43,525 nt of DNA from JBJFCE01 sp964437825 (lineage in GTDB: Bacteria; Bacillota; Clostridia; Lachnospirales; Lachnospiraceae). The stretch covers positions 1-43,525 of the forward strand of contig CAYTIH010000019.1 of the NCBI GenBank assembly GCA_964437825.1, given 5' to 3'. How positions within the stretch are numbered: position 1 is the first letter of the stretch; each line of letters opens with the position of its first letter. This document shows, piece after piece, positions 7,836-15,890 of the stretch. The notes under the pieces are model-generated. The model had not been told where the DNA came from, did not search any database, and was given only the letters and a program-made list of their open reading frames with translations. The position numbers were made by a program, and so were the translations under genes.

Positions 7836-7893
7836 TTTGCAGCCGGGAAGTATTAGACGTATTTTTTGCAGCCGGAAAGTATTAGACGTATTT
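7836..7893. repeat. 29-bp tandem duplication in the marR leader
   Basis: Two head-to-tail copies, 7836-7864 and 7865-7893, share TTTGCAGCCGG at the start and TATTAGACGTATTT at the end and differ at a single base (G or A at position 12). They lie between the promoter and the marR ribosome binding site. Confidence 0.95.
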
Positions 7894-7916
7894 CCGCTTA
7901 AGAGAGGATTATAATC

Positions 7917-8360
7917 ATGGAGAAATCATTGGAAACAGCAATTAATATAAGAAAATTCAATCGCTTCTATTTGCCGTATTTCCACCTGCTGACACAGAAG
8001 TATCTGAATACGGAGTATTCAATGGCAGAAGCGCGGGTACTGTATGAAATCTATGAAAACGAAGAAATAAGCGCCAGAGATATTGTCAGCAATCTTTGTG
8101 TTGACAAAGGTTACCTAAGCAGGATATTGAAAAAGTTTGAATCAAAATCTCTCATAAAACGAGAGCTATCATCGGATGATTCACGAAGGACGCTGATATC
8201 TCTTACAAGAAACGGGAACATGATTGCCGAAAGTCTTATTACAGAATCCAATCATCAGATTGAAAAAAACATCATGGGAATTTCGGAGGATGATTTGGAT
8301 CAATTGTCAGATCATTTAGCGCAGATTATTAAAATTTTGGGAGGGAAAGATGAAAAATGA
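7917..8360 (+). CDS. MarR family transcriptional regulator
   Basis: A 147-aa winged-helix regulator. The DNA-binding core reads EISARDIVSNLCVDKGYLSRILKKFESKSLIKRELSSDDSRRTLISLT (residues about 52-99), with the conserved D-RR wing (SDDSRRTLISLT) of the MarR family. GAGAGG lies 9 bases before the ATG. The stop TGA overlaps the ATG of the next gene (ATGA), so the GNAT is translationally coupled. Proteins that fuse a MarR domain to a GNAT domain in this order are known, and the two genes here look like the unfused version. The operator at 7771-7785 suggests autoregulation. Confidence 0.9.
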   Translation: MEKSLETAINIRKFNRFYLPYFHLLTQKYLNTEYSMAEARVLYEIYENEEISARDIVSNLCVDKGYLSRILKKFESKSLIKRELSSDDSRRTLISLTRNGNMIAESLITESNHQIEKNIMGISEDDLDQLSDHLAQIIKILGGKDEK

Positions 8361-8812
8361 AAATCGTTGAGTATGATTCAAAATATAAGAATTCATTTAT
8401 ACAGTTTAATACGGATTGGATTGTTGATAACTTTGAATATCTTGAGAAAGAGGATCTTGAGACGTTTGAAAAAATTGATGAGGAATTGGAAAGTGGCGCA
8501 ATGATTTATTTTGCGATTGAAAACGAGGTTCCTCTTGCAACTTGTATGGCAAAACCCATGAGCGGAGATACATGGGAAATCTGCAAGCTTGCGTCAAATA
8601 AGCACCGGGAACATAAAGGGTGCGGAAGCGCTGTATTTGAAGCCGCCATGCAATGGGCAATCAAACACGGAGCTAAAAAGCTGTTTCTTTTGTCCAATCG
8701 TAAATTGAAAGCGGCAATTCACATTTACGAAAAATACGGATTTAAAGAAATCAAGTTAAATGATTATGAGTATGTTCGAGGAGATATCGCATTTGAACGG
8801 ATCATGGATTGA
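8357..8812 (+). CDS. GNAT family N-acetyltransferase
   Basis: A 151-aa GNAT fold. The acetyl-CoA loop is KHREHKGCGSAVFEAAMQWA (about residues 78-97, R/Q-x-x-G-x-G/A pattern), followed by KLFLLSNRKLKAAIHIYEKYGFKEI, the standard last part of the fold. The start overlaps the marR stop by 4 bases. Its size and partner match the C-terminal half of MarR-GNAT fusion proteins, so a small-molecule acetyl acceptor, perhaps also the inducer, is plausible but unproven. The merR gene begins at most a few bases downstream. Confidence 0.85.
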   Translation: MKIVEYDSKYKNSFIQFNTDWIVDNFEYLEKEDLETFEKIDEELESGAMIYFAIENEVPLATCMAKPMSGDTWEICKLASNKHREHKGCGSAVFEAAMQWAIKHGAKKLFLLSNRKLKAAIHIYEKYGFKEIKLNDYEYVRGDIAFERIMD

Positions 8813-8829
8813 CAGAAAGAGATTATGAT

Positions 8830-9561
8830 ATGGACAGTAATTATCGGATTGGTGAAGTGTCAGATTTGACGGGAGTCAAAGCAGGAACCATACGATTCTA
8901 TGAGAAATGCGGCTTTTTAGAGCCGGTTGTGAGATTATCTAATCAATATCGCGTTTTTAATGACCATCATATTTATCAAATAAGGATATGCCGTTTGGTG
9001 TTTTGTGAATATGTAAACAAAAAACTGAGAAAAAGCAGTCTGTGTCTGATTTATGCCGCAAGGGATTGGAATCTCAAAGAATACGAAAAGATGGTTTATG
9101 ACTATCGGCAGGCAATAGAGGATGACATTTCGGGAACAGAAGCGGCAATTCAGATTGCAATGAAGCAAGCGGGAATCCAAACAAACGGGGAGCTGCAGTA
9201 CTCCAAAAAGCAGGCGTCTGAAATCGTTGGAGTGACAAAGGAAGCTATTCGGAATTGGGAAAGAAATGGCTTGCTGCCGGTCATGCAGTCTTATCAAAGA
9301 CGTTATTATTCACAAGACTCTTTGAACCGGATGCTTGTGATAAGGCTGTTGTTAGATACGGGATATAGTATCATGGCTATTAAGCGATTTTGGGAATCTT
9401 ATGACTTAGGGGAAAAAGATCATGCCAGGAGGATTCTTACCAATCCCATTGGCAATGAAGAATTGTTGTATCGGGCAGATCAGTATTTACAGAAATTGAA
9501 AGGTTTGCGGGAAAATGCGAAGCTGCTGACTGATATTATGCAGGAAATGAAAGCAGTATAA
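8830..9561 (+). CDS. MerR-type regulator with two HTH domains
   Basis: 243 aa from ATG 8830. A TTG at 8809 would add seven residues, but AGAAAGAG before 8830 is the better site. The protein carries two MerR-like winged helices. The N-terminal one is YRIGEVSDLTGVKAGTIRFYEKCGFL (about 4-29). The second is YSKKQASEIVGVTKEAIRNWERNGLL (about 126-151), followed by RRYYSQDSLNRMLVIRLLLDTGYSIMAIKRFW. A helical tail of about 50 residues closes the protein. Classical MerR proteins have one HTH and a dimerising coiled coil, so a protein with two could bind as a monomer or bridge sites. It follows the marR and GNAT genes and precedes the second ABC pair, whose promoter has an unusually long spacer. Confidence 0.85.
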   Translation: MDSNYRIGEVSDLTGVKAGTIRFYEKCGFLEPVVRLSNQYRVFNDHHIYQIRICRLVFCEYVNKKLRKSSLCLIYAARDWNLKEYEKMVYDYRQAIEDDISGTEAAIQIAMKQAGIQTNGELQYSKKQASEIVGVTKEAIRNWERNGLLPVMQSYQRRYYSQDSLNRMLVIRLLLDTGYSIMAIKRFWESYDLGEKDHARRILTNPIGNEELLYRADQYLQKLKGLRENAKLLTDIMQEMKAV

Positions 9562-9587
9562 AATGCAGGAAATGAAAGTAGTATAAA
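9538..9587. repeat. 25-bp tandem duplication across the merR stop codon
   Basis: Copies 9538-9562 and 9563-9587 begin ATGCAGGAAATGAAAG and end AGTATAAA, with one difference (C or T). The first copy encodes the last residues MQEMKAV and the stop; the second lies just outside the gene. Confidence 0.95.
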
Positions 9588-9665
9588 AAGAATAGAAAAG
9601 AATATAAAAAAATAGAAAAGAATAGGAAAGAATAAAAAAGAATAGAAAAAAATATAGAAATGAAT
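9567..9665. repeat. Cytosine-free A-rich low-complexity tract
   Basis: No C occurs on the + strand over 99 bases. It consists of degenerate repeats of GAATAGAAAA-like units and ends in a near-repeat of TAGAAATGAAT. It lies between the merR stop and its terminator. It is probably a slippage product. Confidence 0.85.
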
Positions 9666-9680
9666 CTAGAAATGAATTTG

Positions 9681-9720
9681 AAAGTCCCTGTGTGATGCGG
9701 TGCCAGCAGGGACTTTTTTT
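9681..9720 (+). terminator. Rho-independent terminator after merR
   Basis: AAAGTCCCTG (9681-9690) pairs perfectly with CAGGGACTTT (9707-9716), 16-base loop, T-run to 9720. It separates the marR-GNAT-merR transcript from the ABC operon. Confidence 0.9.
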
Positions 9721-9755
9721 GTGTGAATTTATTTTTTTGTAAAACAAACCTTGCA

Positions 9756-9788
9756 TTGATACACCACTTTTTTGGAGGATGCTATATT
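9756..9788 (+). promoter_or_regulatory. Putative long-spacer promoter of the second ABC operon
   Basis: TTGATA (9756-9761) and TATATT (9783-9788) are separated by 21 bases. MerR-family activators typically act on promoters with 19-20-bp spacers, which they untwist. A long spacer directly after a merR gene is suggestive. The exact hexamers are uncertain. Confidence 0.4.
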
Positions 9789-9811
9789 AGCTGTGAAAGG
9801 GGAGAATGTTT

Positions 9812-11638
9812 ATGAAAAATAATGTTTTTAAGAATTATAAATTCATGTTAACAACCATATGCAAGGCTTCTGCAGCAAGTGTATGGTTCAATCTGTTTTT
9901 TACGGTTATTCATGACTTATTTTCCATCTTTTACAATGTGATCTTTTTTGCATATTTTATGGATGCGGTGGAAAAGGGGAAAAGTATTGCCACGATCGGT
10001 AAGGTGCTGGCCGTATTTATTTTAATCAATATCGTATTTGAAATTTTGAACGCCTACTACAATCAGGCTTTTGTTCCCAAAGATGATGTGAAGGTCTCAT
10101 TGTATTTAAAGGATCTGATATATAAGAAAATTATGACGGTCGACATAGAATGTTTTGATCAACCGGAATATTACGATAACGTTACTTTTGCATTAAATGA
10201 TTTATTTCATAGAGTGAAAAGCATCCTAAATAATATAGCCCAGTTTGTTTCCCATTCCTGTTGTGTGATTGTGCTGATCGGATATTTTGCTCAGATTGAT
10301 TTTTTCATTGTAATAATATCGCTTATCTCTGTATTGACGGGATTGTTTTTTGAACCGGTCATCAATAAATACAGATATCGCTATACGAATGAGAGCTTAA
10401 AATATCAGCGAAAATATGATTATGTGAGAAGAATTTCCATTCAGGCAGAATGTGCCGGGGAATTAAGAACTACAAATGTGAAAAATCCTTTGAATCAAAT
10501 GCTTGATGATGCATTCCGGGGGTTAAGGACACTTCTTGAAAAGTATTACAGGAAAATAACAATGCTGGAAAGTGTTCAGGTCCTTCTCGGATTTGGACTT
10601 GTATCTTGCATTACAACGCTGATTTCAATATATAAAACAGTTGTTGATAAATCGGTAACAATTGCAGTGTTCCTGCCGTTGATGGGAGCAATAGCGCAGT
10701 TTACATGGAGAGCATCTTCAGTGATCAGGTGCTTTACCGGTATTTTGAATGATAATGTATATCTGAACAAATTTAATGAATTTTACCGGTATGAACCGAA
10801 AGTGGTATCACGCAGGGAAGAAATGGCGGAGGATGCTTTCACCGGAATTAAAATAGAGCATTTATATTTCAGGTACAATGAAAACGAGCAGGATACCTTG
10901 AAAGATATATGTATGGAGATACGACCGAAACAAAAAATCGCATTGGTCGGATATAACGCCGCCGGGAAATCGACGTTGATCAACTTGATTTTACGCCTAT
11001 ACGATCCGAGTCAGGGCAGCATTAGCTATAACGGCACAAATATTTGCGATTATAATGTAAAGAACTACCGCAGCAAATATGGGGTTATTTTTCAGGATAT
11101 CAATGTGTACGCAGCGACAATCGGTCAGAATATCGCGATGGATACAAAGGTTTATTCAGAGGAAGAAATGCAGAATGTTATGAAATCACTTCACTTGAAA
11201 GAAAAAATAAACAATTATAAGGATGGATTTCATACACAGCTGACCCATGAGTTATCCGATTCGGGAGAGATGCTTTCCGGCGGTCAGCGCCAATGTTTGG
11301 CTCTTGCAAGAATCTTTATCAATCCCGAGAAGCAGATTTATATTTTGGATGAGCCTACAAGCGCGCTTGATCCTATTGCCGAACAAGAGATGTTTGAGAC
11401 GATAAATCGTTCTTTGGCAGATAAAACGGTTATTTATATCTCGCATAGATTTTCGGCCTCTAAAATAGCCGACAAAATTTATTTCATGGAGAACGGGCGA
11501 ATTGCGGAACAGGGAACACATGAGGAGTTGATGCTTCAAAGGGGAAAATATGCAGATATGTTCCATTTACAGGCAAACTATTATAGGGATGATGCAAAAG
11601 AAAGCCCGGAAGTCGCTCAGAAATGGAGATTAACATGA
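9812..11638 (+). CDS. ABC exporter half-transporter, subunit 3 (TMD-NBD)
   Basis: 608 aa from ATG 9812. The ATG at 9806 sits almost on top of the GGGGAG site and is rejected. Transmembrane segments fill about residues 15-310. The ATPase part has Walker A GYNAAGKSTLINL, Q-loop VIFQD, signature LSGGQRQCLALARIF and Walker B IYILDEPTSALDP, then the H-loop ISHRFS. The motif ECFDQPEYYDNVTFALND between membrane segments is typical of exporters found with peptide clusters, but no precursor peptide or maturase gene is present here. It overlaps the next gene in an ATGA junction and probably forms a heterodimer with it. Confidence 0.9.
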   Translation: MKNNVFKNYKFMLTTICKASAASVWFNLFFTVIHDLFSIFYNVIFFAYFMDAVEKGKSIATIGKVLAVFILINIVFEILNAYYNQAFVPKDDVKVSLYLKDLIYKKIMTVDIECFDQPEYYDNVTFALNDLFHRVKSILNNIAQFVSHSCCVIVLIGYFAQIDFFIVIISLISVLTGLFFEPVINKYRYRYTNESLKYQRKYDYVRRISIQAECAGELRTTNVKNPLNQMLDDAFRGLRTLLEKYYRKITMLESVQVLLGFGLVSCITTLISIYKTVVDKSVTIAVFLPLMGAIAQFTWRASSVIRCFTGILNDNVYLNKFNEFYRYEPKVVSRREEMAEDAFTGIKIEHLYFRYNENEQDTLKDICMEIRPKQKIALVGYNAAGKSTLINLILRLYDPSQGSISYNGTNICDYNVKNYRSKYGVIFQDINVYAATIGQNIAMDTKVYSEEEMQNVMKSLHLKEKINNYKDGFHTQLTHELSDSGEMLSGGQRQCLALARIFINPEKQIYILDEPTSALDPIAEQEMFETINRSLADKTVIYISHRFSASKIADKIYFMENGRIAEQGTHEELMLQRGKYADMFHLQANYYRDDAKESPEVAQKWRLT

Positions 11639-13446
11639 AAAAAGTAATACGTAATCATTGGTATATGTTGAACATATTTTTTAAGGCGGCTCCATTGTAT
11701 TCGATCGGCTATATGCTGTTGATCATAGCCAGGAGTTTGTTGTTTAATACCGTGGGAAACGTTTTGTTCCTGCAGTATATCGTTAAGTCGGTGGAATTCG
11801 CGTCTGCTCATCCTGGAGAAACTCAGAGGATATTGATGCGGCTGATTATTGTGACATGCGTGTATTACGGTTTGGTACTGCTGTTTAATACAGTCATTGA
11901 GGGAATCTTCAATCACAATTTAGCGAAAGGAGCAGAAATCAAGGTCAACCATGTTTTTGCAAAAATGCTGTTTGAGAAGACCTGCTCACTTGATCTGAGC
12001 TGCTATGATGACCAAAAGTATTATCAAAATCTGGTTGCTGCCAATCATGAATCGAATAATAGAGCATGGGATACTTATAGGAATTTTGTCAATTTGATTG
12101 AAAACCTATTGGTATTACTCTCACTGTTTTATATTATCAGTTCTTTAGATTTTGTAGTGTTTATTCTGGCAGTTGTGATTAACATTCTTTCTTTTGTGTA
12201 TCAAATTGAGCTTAACAAAATGAACGGTGAAATATATAACAAAACCCTGCCTTTTCAAAAAGAAATCGATTATGTAAATCGTATGTTTTTTTTAAAGCAA
12301 AATGCAAAAGATATGAAGCTTACAAATATCGGAAATGTTCTGTTTGATAAACTGGACTTTTCTTCAAAACAGCTTCACGATATTCATGCTGCTTATGGAA
12401 CGAAAAAGACCATGCTAAGTGCCGGAGATCATCTGATGAAGAAATTCCTGGGAGATTTTATGACGTTATTTTATTTGGCCTATATGGTGCTTGCAAAATG
12501 CGCATATACCTTCGATGTGATGGCTGCTTTGTGGAACGCTTACGGCACGATAAAAGGAAATATGAATAATTTTGTTCATTCAATAAAGGAATTACATAAT
12601 AACAGCATATATATTGAGAAGTTCATACATTTTATGGAAACGGAAAACCGTATAGAATCGGACCGCGGCTTCAAGAATCATGCAGATGCGCCTATTACGA
12701 TTGAATTTGTCAACGTGTCGTTTTCCTATGACGGAGAGCACAAAATTTTGGACGGTATAAATTTTAAGATCAGGGCAAATGAAAAAGCGGCAATTGTTGG
12801 TAACAATGGCGCCGGCAAGAGTACGCTTGTAAAGCTTTTGCTGAGACTGTATGATCCGGACGATGGCAGAATTCTGGTCAATGGGGTTGATATTCGGGAT
12901 TACGATGCGGAGTTCTATCGAAAGAACATATGCAGCGTATTAGTTCAAGATTTTCACATGTTTGCATTGACATTGTATGAAAATGTCAAAATGGATCTTG
13001 TTGATAAAAATGCAGAAGCGGATAGCCTGGATCAAGTTCTTAATATGGTTGGCCTTGGGGATTTGGTTGAGAGCCTGCCTGATCGGGGAAACAGCGAATA
13101 TTCCAGAGAATTCGATGGTGATGGAGTGGTATTGTCCGGAGGACAAAAGCAGAAATTGGCATTGGCGAGAGTGTTGTATGGCGATCATAGAATCATAATT
13201 CTGGATGAACCCTCCAGCGCTTTAGATCCTAAGGCAGAAAGTGAATTTAACGAACTTGCGTTTAAAATGTTAGCGGAGAAAACAGCAGTGATTATTTCTC
13301 ATAGGCTTTCAACAACCAAAATGGCGGACAGAATTATTTTGTTACAAAACGGAAAGGTTGCTGAAGACGGCTCGCATAATGAGCTCATGAATCGCCATGG
13401 TTTATACGCAAAAATGTTCGAAATGCAGTCCGGAAGGTACGTATAA
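11635..13446 (+). CDS. ABC exporter half-transporter, subunit 4 (TMD-NBD)
   Basis: 603 aa from ATG 11635, which overlaps the previous stop as ATGA and has GGAG about 7 bases upstream. ATG 11623 is a weaker alternative. The architecture matches its partner: membrane region, then Walker A GNNGAGKSTLVKL, signature LSGGQKQKLALARVL, Walker B IIILDEPSSALDP and H-loop ISHRLS. CYDDQKYYQNLVAANHE corresponds to the ECFDQPEYYDN segment of the partner. Both ATPase sites look complete, unlike the first exporter pair at 3911-7415. No terminator is evident after the stop; a T-rich repeat region follows. Confidence 0.9.
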   Translation: MKKVIRNHWYMLNIFFKAAPLYSIGYMLLIIARSLLFNTVGNVLFLQYIVKSVEFASAHPGETQRILMRLIIVTCVYYGLVLLFNTVIEGIFNHNLAKGAEIKVNHVFAKMLFEKTCSLDLSCYDDQKYYQNLVAANHESNNRAWDTYRNFVNLIENLLVLLSLFYIISSLDFVVFILAVVINILSFVYQIELNKMNGEIYNKTLPFQKEIDYVNRMFFLKQNAKDMKLTNIGNVLFDKLDFSSKQLHDIHAAYGTKKTMLSAGDHLMKKFLGDFMTLFYLAYMVLAKCAYTFDVMAALWNAYGTIKGNMNNFVHSIKELHNNSIYIEKFIHFMETENRIESDRGFKNHADAPITIEFVNVSFSYDGEHKILDGINFKIRANEKAAIVGNNGAGKSTLVKLLLRLYDPDDGRILVNGVDIRDYDAEFYRKNICSVLVQDFHMFALTLYENVKMDLVDKNAEADSLDQVLNMVGLGDLVESLPDRGNSEYSREFDGDGVVLSGGQKQKLALARVLYGDHRIIILDEPSSALDPKAESEFNELAFKMLAEKTAVIISHRLSTTKMADRIILLQNGKVAEDGSHNELMNRHGLYAKMFEMQSGRYV

Positions 13447-13461
13447 TGCATTTTTGCAAAG

Positions 13462-13490
13462 TTATATCATTTTGCTTATATCATTTTTGC
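13462..13490. repeat. 14/15-bp tandem duplication
   Basis: TTATATCATTTTGC (13462-13475) is followed directly by TTATATCATTTTTGC (13476-13490), 15 bp after the stop of the ABC gene. A third, partial TTATATC follows at about 13496. Confidence 0.85.
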
Positions 13491-13515
13491 AGAAGTTATA
13501 TCTTTTTAGGTATTC

Positions 13516-13573
13516 ATTTTTATGTTGATTTATTTTTATGTTGATTTTTGTTGATTTATTTTTATGTTGGTTT
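13516..13573. repeat. 16-bp T-rich repeat, three copies
   Basis: ATTTTTATGTTGATTT occurs at 13516-13531, directly again at 13532-13547, and after ten bases at 13558-13573 with one change (GGTTT). It forms the right-hand low-complexity flank of the ABC cassette, mirroring the A-rich tract on its left. Confidence 0.9.
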
Positions 13574-13578
13574 TTCTA

Positions 13579-13636
13579 TTGATTTTTCCATCGGGCGATG
13601 TTACTATTTCAGTGACTAATTGAAACGAAAAAGTCA
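13579..13636 (+). promoter_or_regulatory. Promoter and operator of the second tetR operon
   Basis: TTGATT (13579-13584), 17-base spacer, TACTAT (13602-13607). Just downstream lies TGACT (13613-13617) with its inverse AGTCA (13632-13636), within the longer imperfect symmetry AGTGACT...AGTCATT. The symmetry overlaps the expected start site, so TetR autorepression is plausible. Confidence 0.5.
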
Positions 13637-13657
13637 TTGAAGAACGGGAGTGATAGT

Positions 13658-14248
13658 ATGCCGGCAAATTTTACAGAAGAAGAACGGGAGAACATCAGGC
13701 GGAATTTGATTGCCGCAGGATTTCAAATGTGCAGAGAATGCGGATTAAAGGGAATGACAGTTTCCGATCTTACACAAAAATGTAAGATTGCAAAGGGTAC
13801 TTTTTATCATTTTTTCGAGTCCAAGGAAGAATTTGTACGTGTGTTGTTTGAGGAATCGGACAGACAGGAAATACAGGAGCTTACGGCGCTGCTGAGGGGC
13901 AGAAACAAGATACCGCTTGAGGAAATGATATCTTGGTATCGAAGTCTTTTTACATTTGAGCATAATTTTATGATGTCCTTTCAGGCAGAGGATTTCCTAT
14001 GGCTGAAAAGGCATATGTGTGGATTTGGCATGTTCGATGCAGAGCGTGATAAAGCCGAAGCGGAGAAATTGCTGCGAATGGTTGATGGCGTTCGTCCGGA
14101 TTACGATATTGGCGTTGTTGTGAATTTCATTAAAAGTATCTACGGCATGACAGAAAACCGGGATTCCTTTTGTCAGGAGTCCATGGAAACCAACATTGAT
14201 TTGATTTTTCAGACAATCTATCAATATATCAAAGAGGAGGGTGCGTAA
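13658..14248 (+). CDS. TetR/AcrR family transcriptional regulator
   Basis: 196 aa from ATG 13658, chosen over TTG 13637 because GGGAG lies 7 bases before it. The N-terminal HTH reads IRRNLIAAGFQMCRECGLKGMTVSDLTQKCKIAKGTFYHFFESKEEFVRVLF, with the typical KGTFYHFF recognition helix. The C-terminal helical domain is not assignable to a ligand. The stop is one base before the start of a membrane-protein gene, so regulator and membrane protein are co-translated. It probably controls this small operon of a regulator plus two membrane proteins. Confidence 0.9.
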   Translation: MPANFTEEERENIRRNLIAAGFQMCRECGLKGMTVSDLTQKCKIAKGTFYHFFESKEEFVRVLFEESDRQEIQELTALLRGRNKIPLEEMISWYRSLFTFEHNFMMSFQAEDFLWLKRHMCGFGMFDAERDKAEAEKLLRMVDGVRPDYDIGVVVNFIKSIYGMTENRDSFCQESMETNIDLIFQTIYQYIKEEGA

Positions 14249-14249
14249 T

Positions 14250-14747
14250 ATGGATTGGATGATTTATGGAATGGAGCTTCTTATCACGATTGTATGTTTT
14301 ACCTTACTGGTTACGATTCCTATTACGATTAATCCCGTCAGCTTTATCTCTGATTTTCCACCGGAAATACAGGAAGTGTATTACAGAACTCAGAATGTCG
14401 AGAAAAAGAAGGAAGCATTCAAGAAGGCAATGATTGTAAAAAAGGCGGCCGCTTTGATCGCCGCACTGTTTATCTGTGCTTGGATGGCGCATATTGCCGG
14501 CGCCGGGACCTTTTGGCAGGGAACACTGCTTGCGTTTTCCTATGTGGCAGTGATTGCGGCATTTGATACCTTTATTCTTGACTGGATTTTTTTTGCAAGG
14601 GTGAAAAGATGGCGGCTGCCCGGAACAGAGCATATGGACAAGGAATATCGCCGGAAGTGGTTTCACTTAAAAGGCGTTTTACTGGTTGCTCCCTTGGGAG
14701 TTGTCTTTGCCGTAATGACAGGGGCGGTTATGCTGTGGATTTTTTAA
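14250..14747 (+). CDS. Small integral membrane protein, four predicted helices, function unknown
   Basis: 165 aa from ATG 14250, with GGAGGG 9 bases upstream. Four hydrophobic stretches are visible: about residues 2-28 (MELLITIVCFTLLVTIPITI), 66-86 (AALIAALFICAWMAHIAGA), 92-118 (LLAFSYVAVIAAFDTFILDW) and 141-165. A charged, lysine-rich stretch (TQNVEKKKEAFKKAMIVKK) separates the first two. I do not recognise the family. It is coupled to the TetR gene upstream and followed by another membrane protein 63 bp on, which suggests a role in envelope or efflux stress. Confidence 0.75.
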   Translation: MDWMIYGMELLITIVCFTLLVTIPITINPVSFISDFPPEIQEVYYRTQNVEKKKEAFKKAMIVKKAAALIAALFICAWMAHIAGAGTFWQGTLLAFSYVAVIAAFDTFILDWIFFARVKRWRLPGTEHMDKEYRRKWFHLKGVLLVAPLGVVFAVMTGAVMLWIF

Positions 14748-14810
14748 TTACGAAAGTGGTATTAAGATACTCTATAATTTCCGCTTATGCGGGATGGAAA
14801 GGAACTCATT

Positions 14811-15512
14811 ATGACATCAAAACAAAAAATAAATCTGGCAATTCCGGCCTTTTTGATGGCGCTAATTGGTGATTATCTGATAGGATATGAGCCGTGGGAT
14901 GTAGAACCGCTGGGATTGATTGCAGATACCGGATGGCTTACAATTGCAGATTGGCGCATTGCTGTATCAAACATTCTCGGTGCGATTGCCGTGCCGCTGT
15001 ATTTTGTGGCTGCAAAAGAATTTCTCCGGCTTCTGGATACGCAGAATCCAAAAGGAAAGGATAAAGGCAAGGATTGCTTTTTATGGCTGTTCCGGGTTGG
15101 AAATTATGCAGGCTTCTTTTCATTTATATTTATCCATATCGCCTGCGGACTCTTAATTTTGCAGTTCAATGCAGCATATGATGTGATTGGGAATGCAGAC
15201 ATGGCCATGGAACTGGATCTTCGTATCTTCTGGGCGGAGGCCGTTCCGTTCCTTGTGTACTTTGTGGCAGCGGATCTGTTTACAACAATCGGATGGATTG
15301 GTTTAGTACTGAAAAGGGTGATTCCGTTCTCAAAGGCATGGATTTTGGCATCTCCGTTGGTAATGGCGCTGATTGGACAGATTTTTAGCGCTTTTAAAAT
15401 CGGATTTAAGGGAATTGATTCCGGGTTTGAATCATTGGGTTGGTTGTTCATGTTTGTTGCTGCCGCAAAATTTGCAGGCACTATGCAGAAAAAGAATATT
15501 GAAACGATGTAA
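14811..15512 (+). CDS. Multi-pass membrane protein, possibly DUF6796-like
   Basis: 233 aa from ATG 14811 (GGAAAGGAA 7-9 bases upstream). About six hydrophobic segments are visible: IPAFLMALIGDYLIG, ILGAIAVPLYFVAAKEF, YAGFFSFIFIHIACGLLIL, AVPFLVYFVAADLFTTIGW, AWILASPLVMALIGQIF and LGWLFMFVAAAKFAG. Size and look agree with a family of uncharacterised Clostridia membrane proteins that I recall as DUF6796; this assignment is tentative. It is the last gene of the tetR operon; the terminator at 15615 follows. Confidence 0.75.
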   Translation: MTSKQKINLAIPAFLMALIGDYLIGYEPWDVEPLGLIADTGWLTIADWRIAVSNILGAIAVPLYFVAAKEFLRLLDTQNPKGKDKGKDCFLWLFRVGNYAGFFSFIFIHIACGLLILQFNAAYDVIGNADMAMELDLRIFWAEAVPFLVYFVAADLFTTIGWIGLVLKRVIPFSKAWILASPLVMALIGQIFSAFKIGFKGIDSGFESLGWLFMFVAAAKFAGTMQKKNIETM

Positions 15513-15890
15513 AAACTCTTTTGCTGCATTGAGGAATCACTTGTATAATGGCCATGATAAATTATCATTGACAGCTGAAACGCAAGAAAAAGAGGAACAA
15601 AATGTAATATTTGAAAAGTGTGTATCCAAAGCGGTATACACTTTTTTTATGGACTTTAGCCTGTTGACGCGTTGGTCAAGAGCTTCTCAAAGGAGAAACA
15701 CGGATATGATAAAAAAGTCTCGGTGTTATAATAAAAGCAGCAAACCAGAATTTACCGGGGTGAGGTATGCCGGAGGTGGTTTTGTTATATCTTTGTAAAT
15801 AAGCGGCGTTGGGATCCGGCTGCTTCCGGACACAATCGTAAACAGGAATTGGTTCAGTAAGAAAGTGAACGCTGCAGATGGAGGTTAGTA
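15513..15890. other. 378-bp intergenic stretch
   Basis: It holds the terminator at 15615-15648 and an inverted repeat TTGAC-gcgttg-GTCAA (15664-15679) that resembles a MarR-type half-site pair, but without a convincing promoter around it. Open frames here lack ribosome binding sites and family features. A good GGAGG (about 15880) belongs to the VOC gene. Confidence 0.6.
15615..15648 (+). terminator. Rho-independent terminator of the tetR/membrane-protein operon
   Basis: AAGTGTGTATCC pairs with GGTATACACTT (two G-T wobbles) around a short loop, followed by a T-run. Confidence 0.85.

Larger units (their letters stand above)
7416..7916 (+). other. 501-bp stretch without a gene: repeat array, gap, terminator, promoter, 29-bp duplication
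   Basis: No protein-coding frame can be supported here. In order it holds the 19-bp tandem array interrupted by the assembly gap (7470-7665), a terminator (7674-7706), a promoter with an inverted repeat on its -35 (7771-7800) and a 29-bp tandem duplication in the marR leader (7836-7893). Confidence 0.8.

Noticed and set aside
9812..13446. RiPP/bacteriocin export cluster
   Set aside because: The exporters look like those of peptide clusters, but no precursor peptide, radical-SAM, lanthionine or protease gene is within reach.
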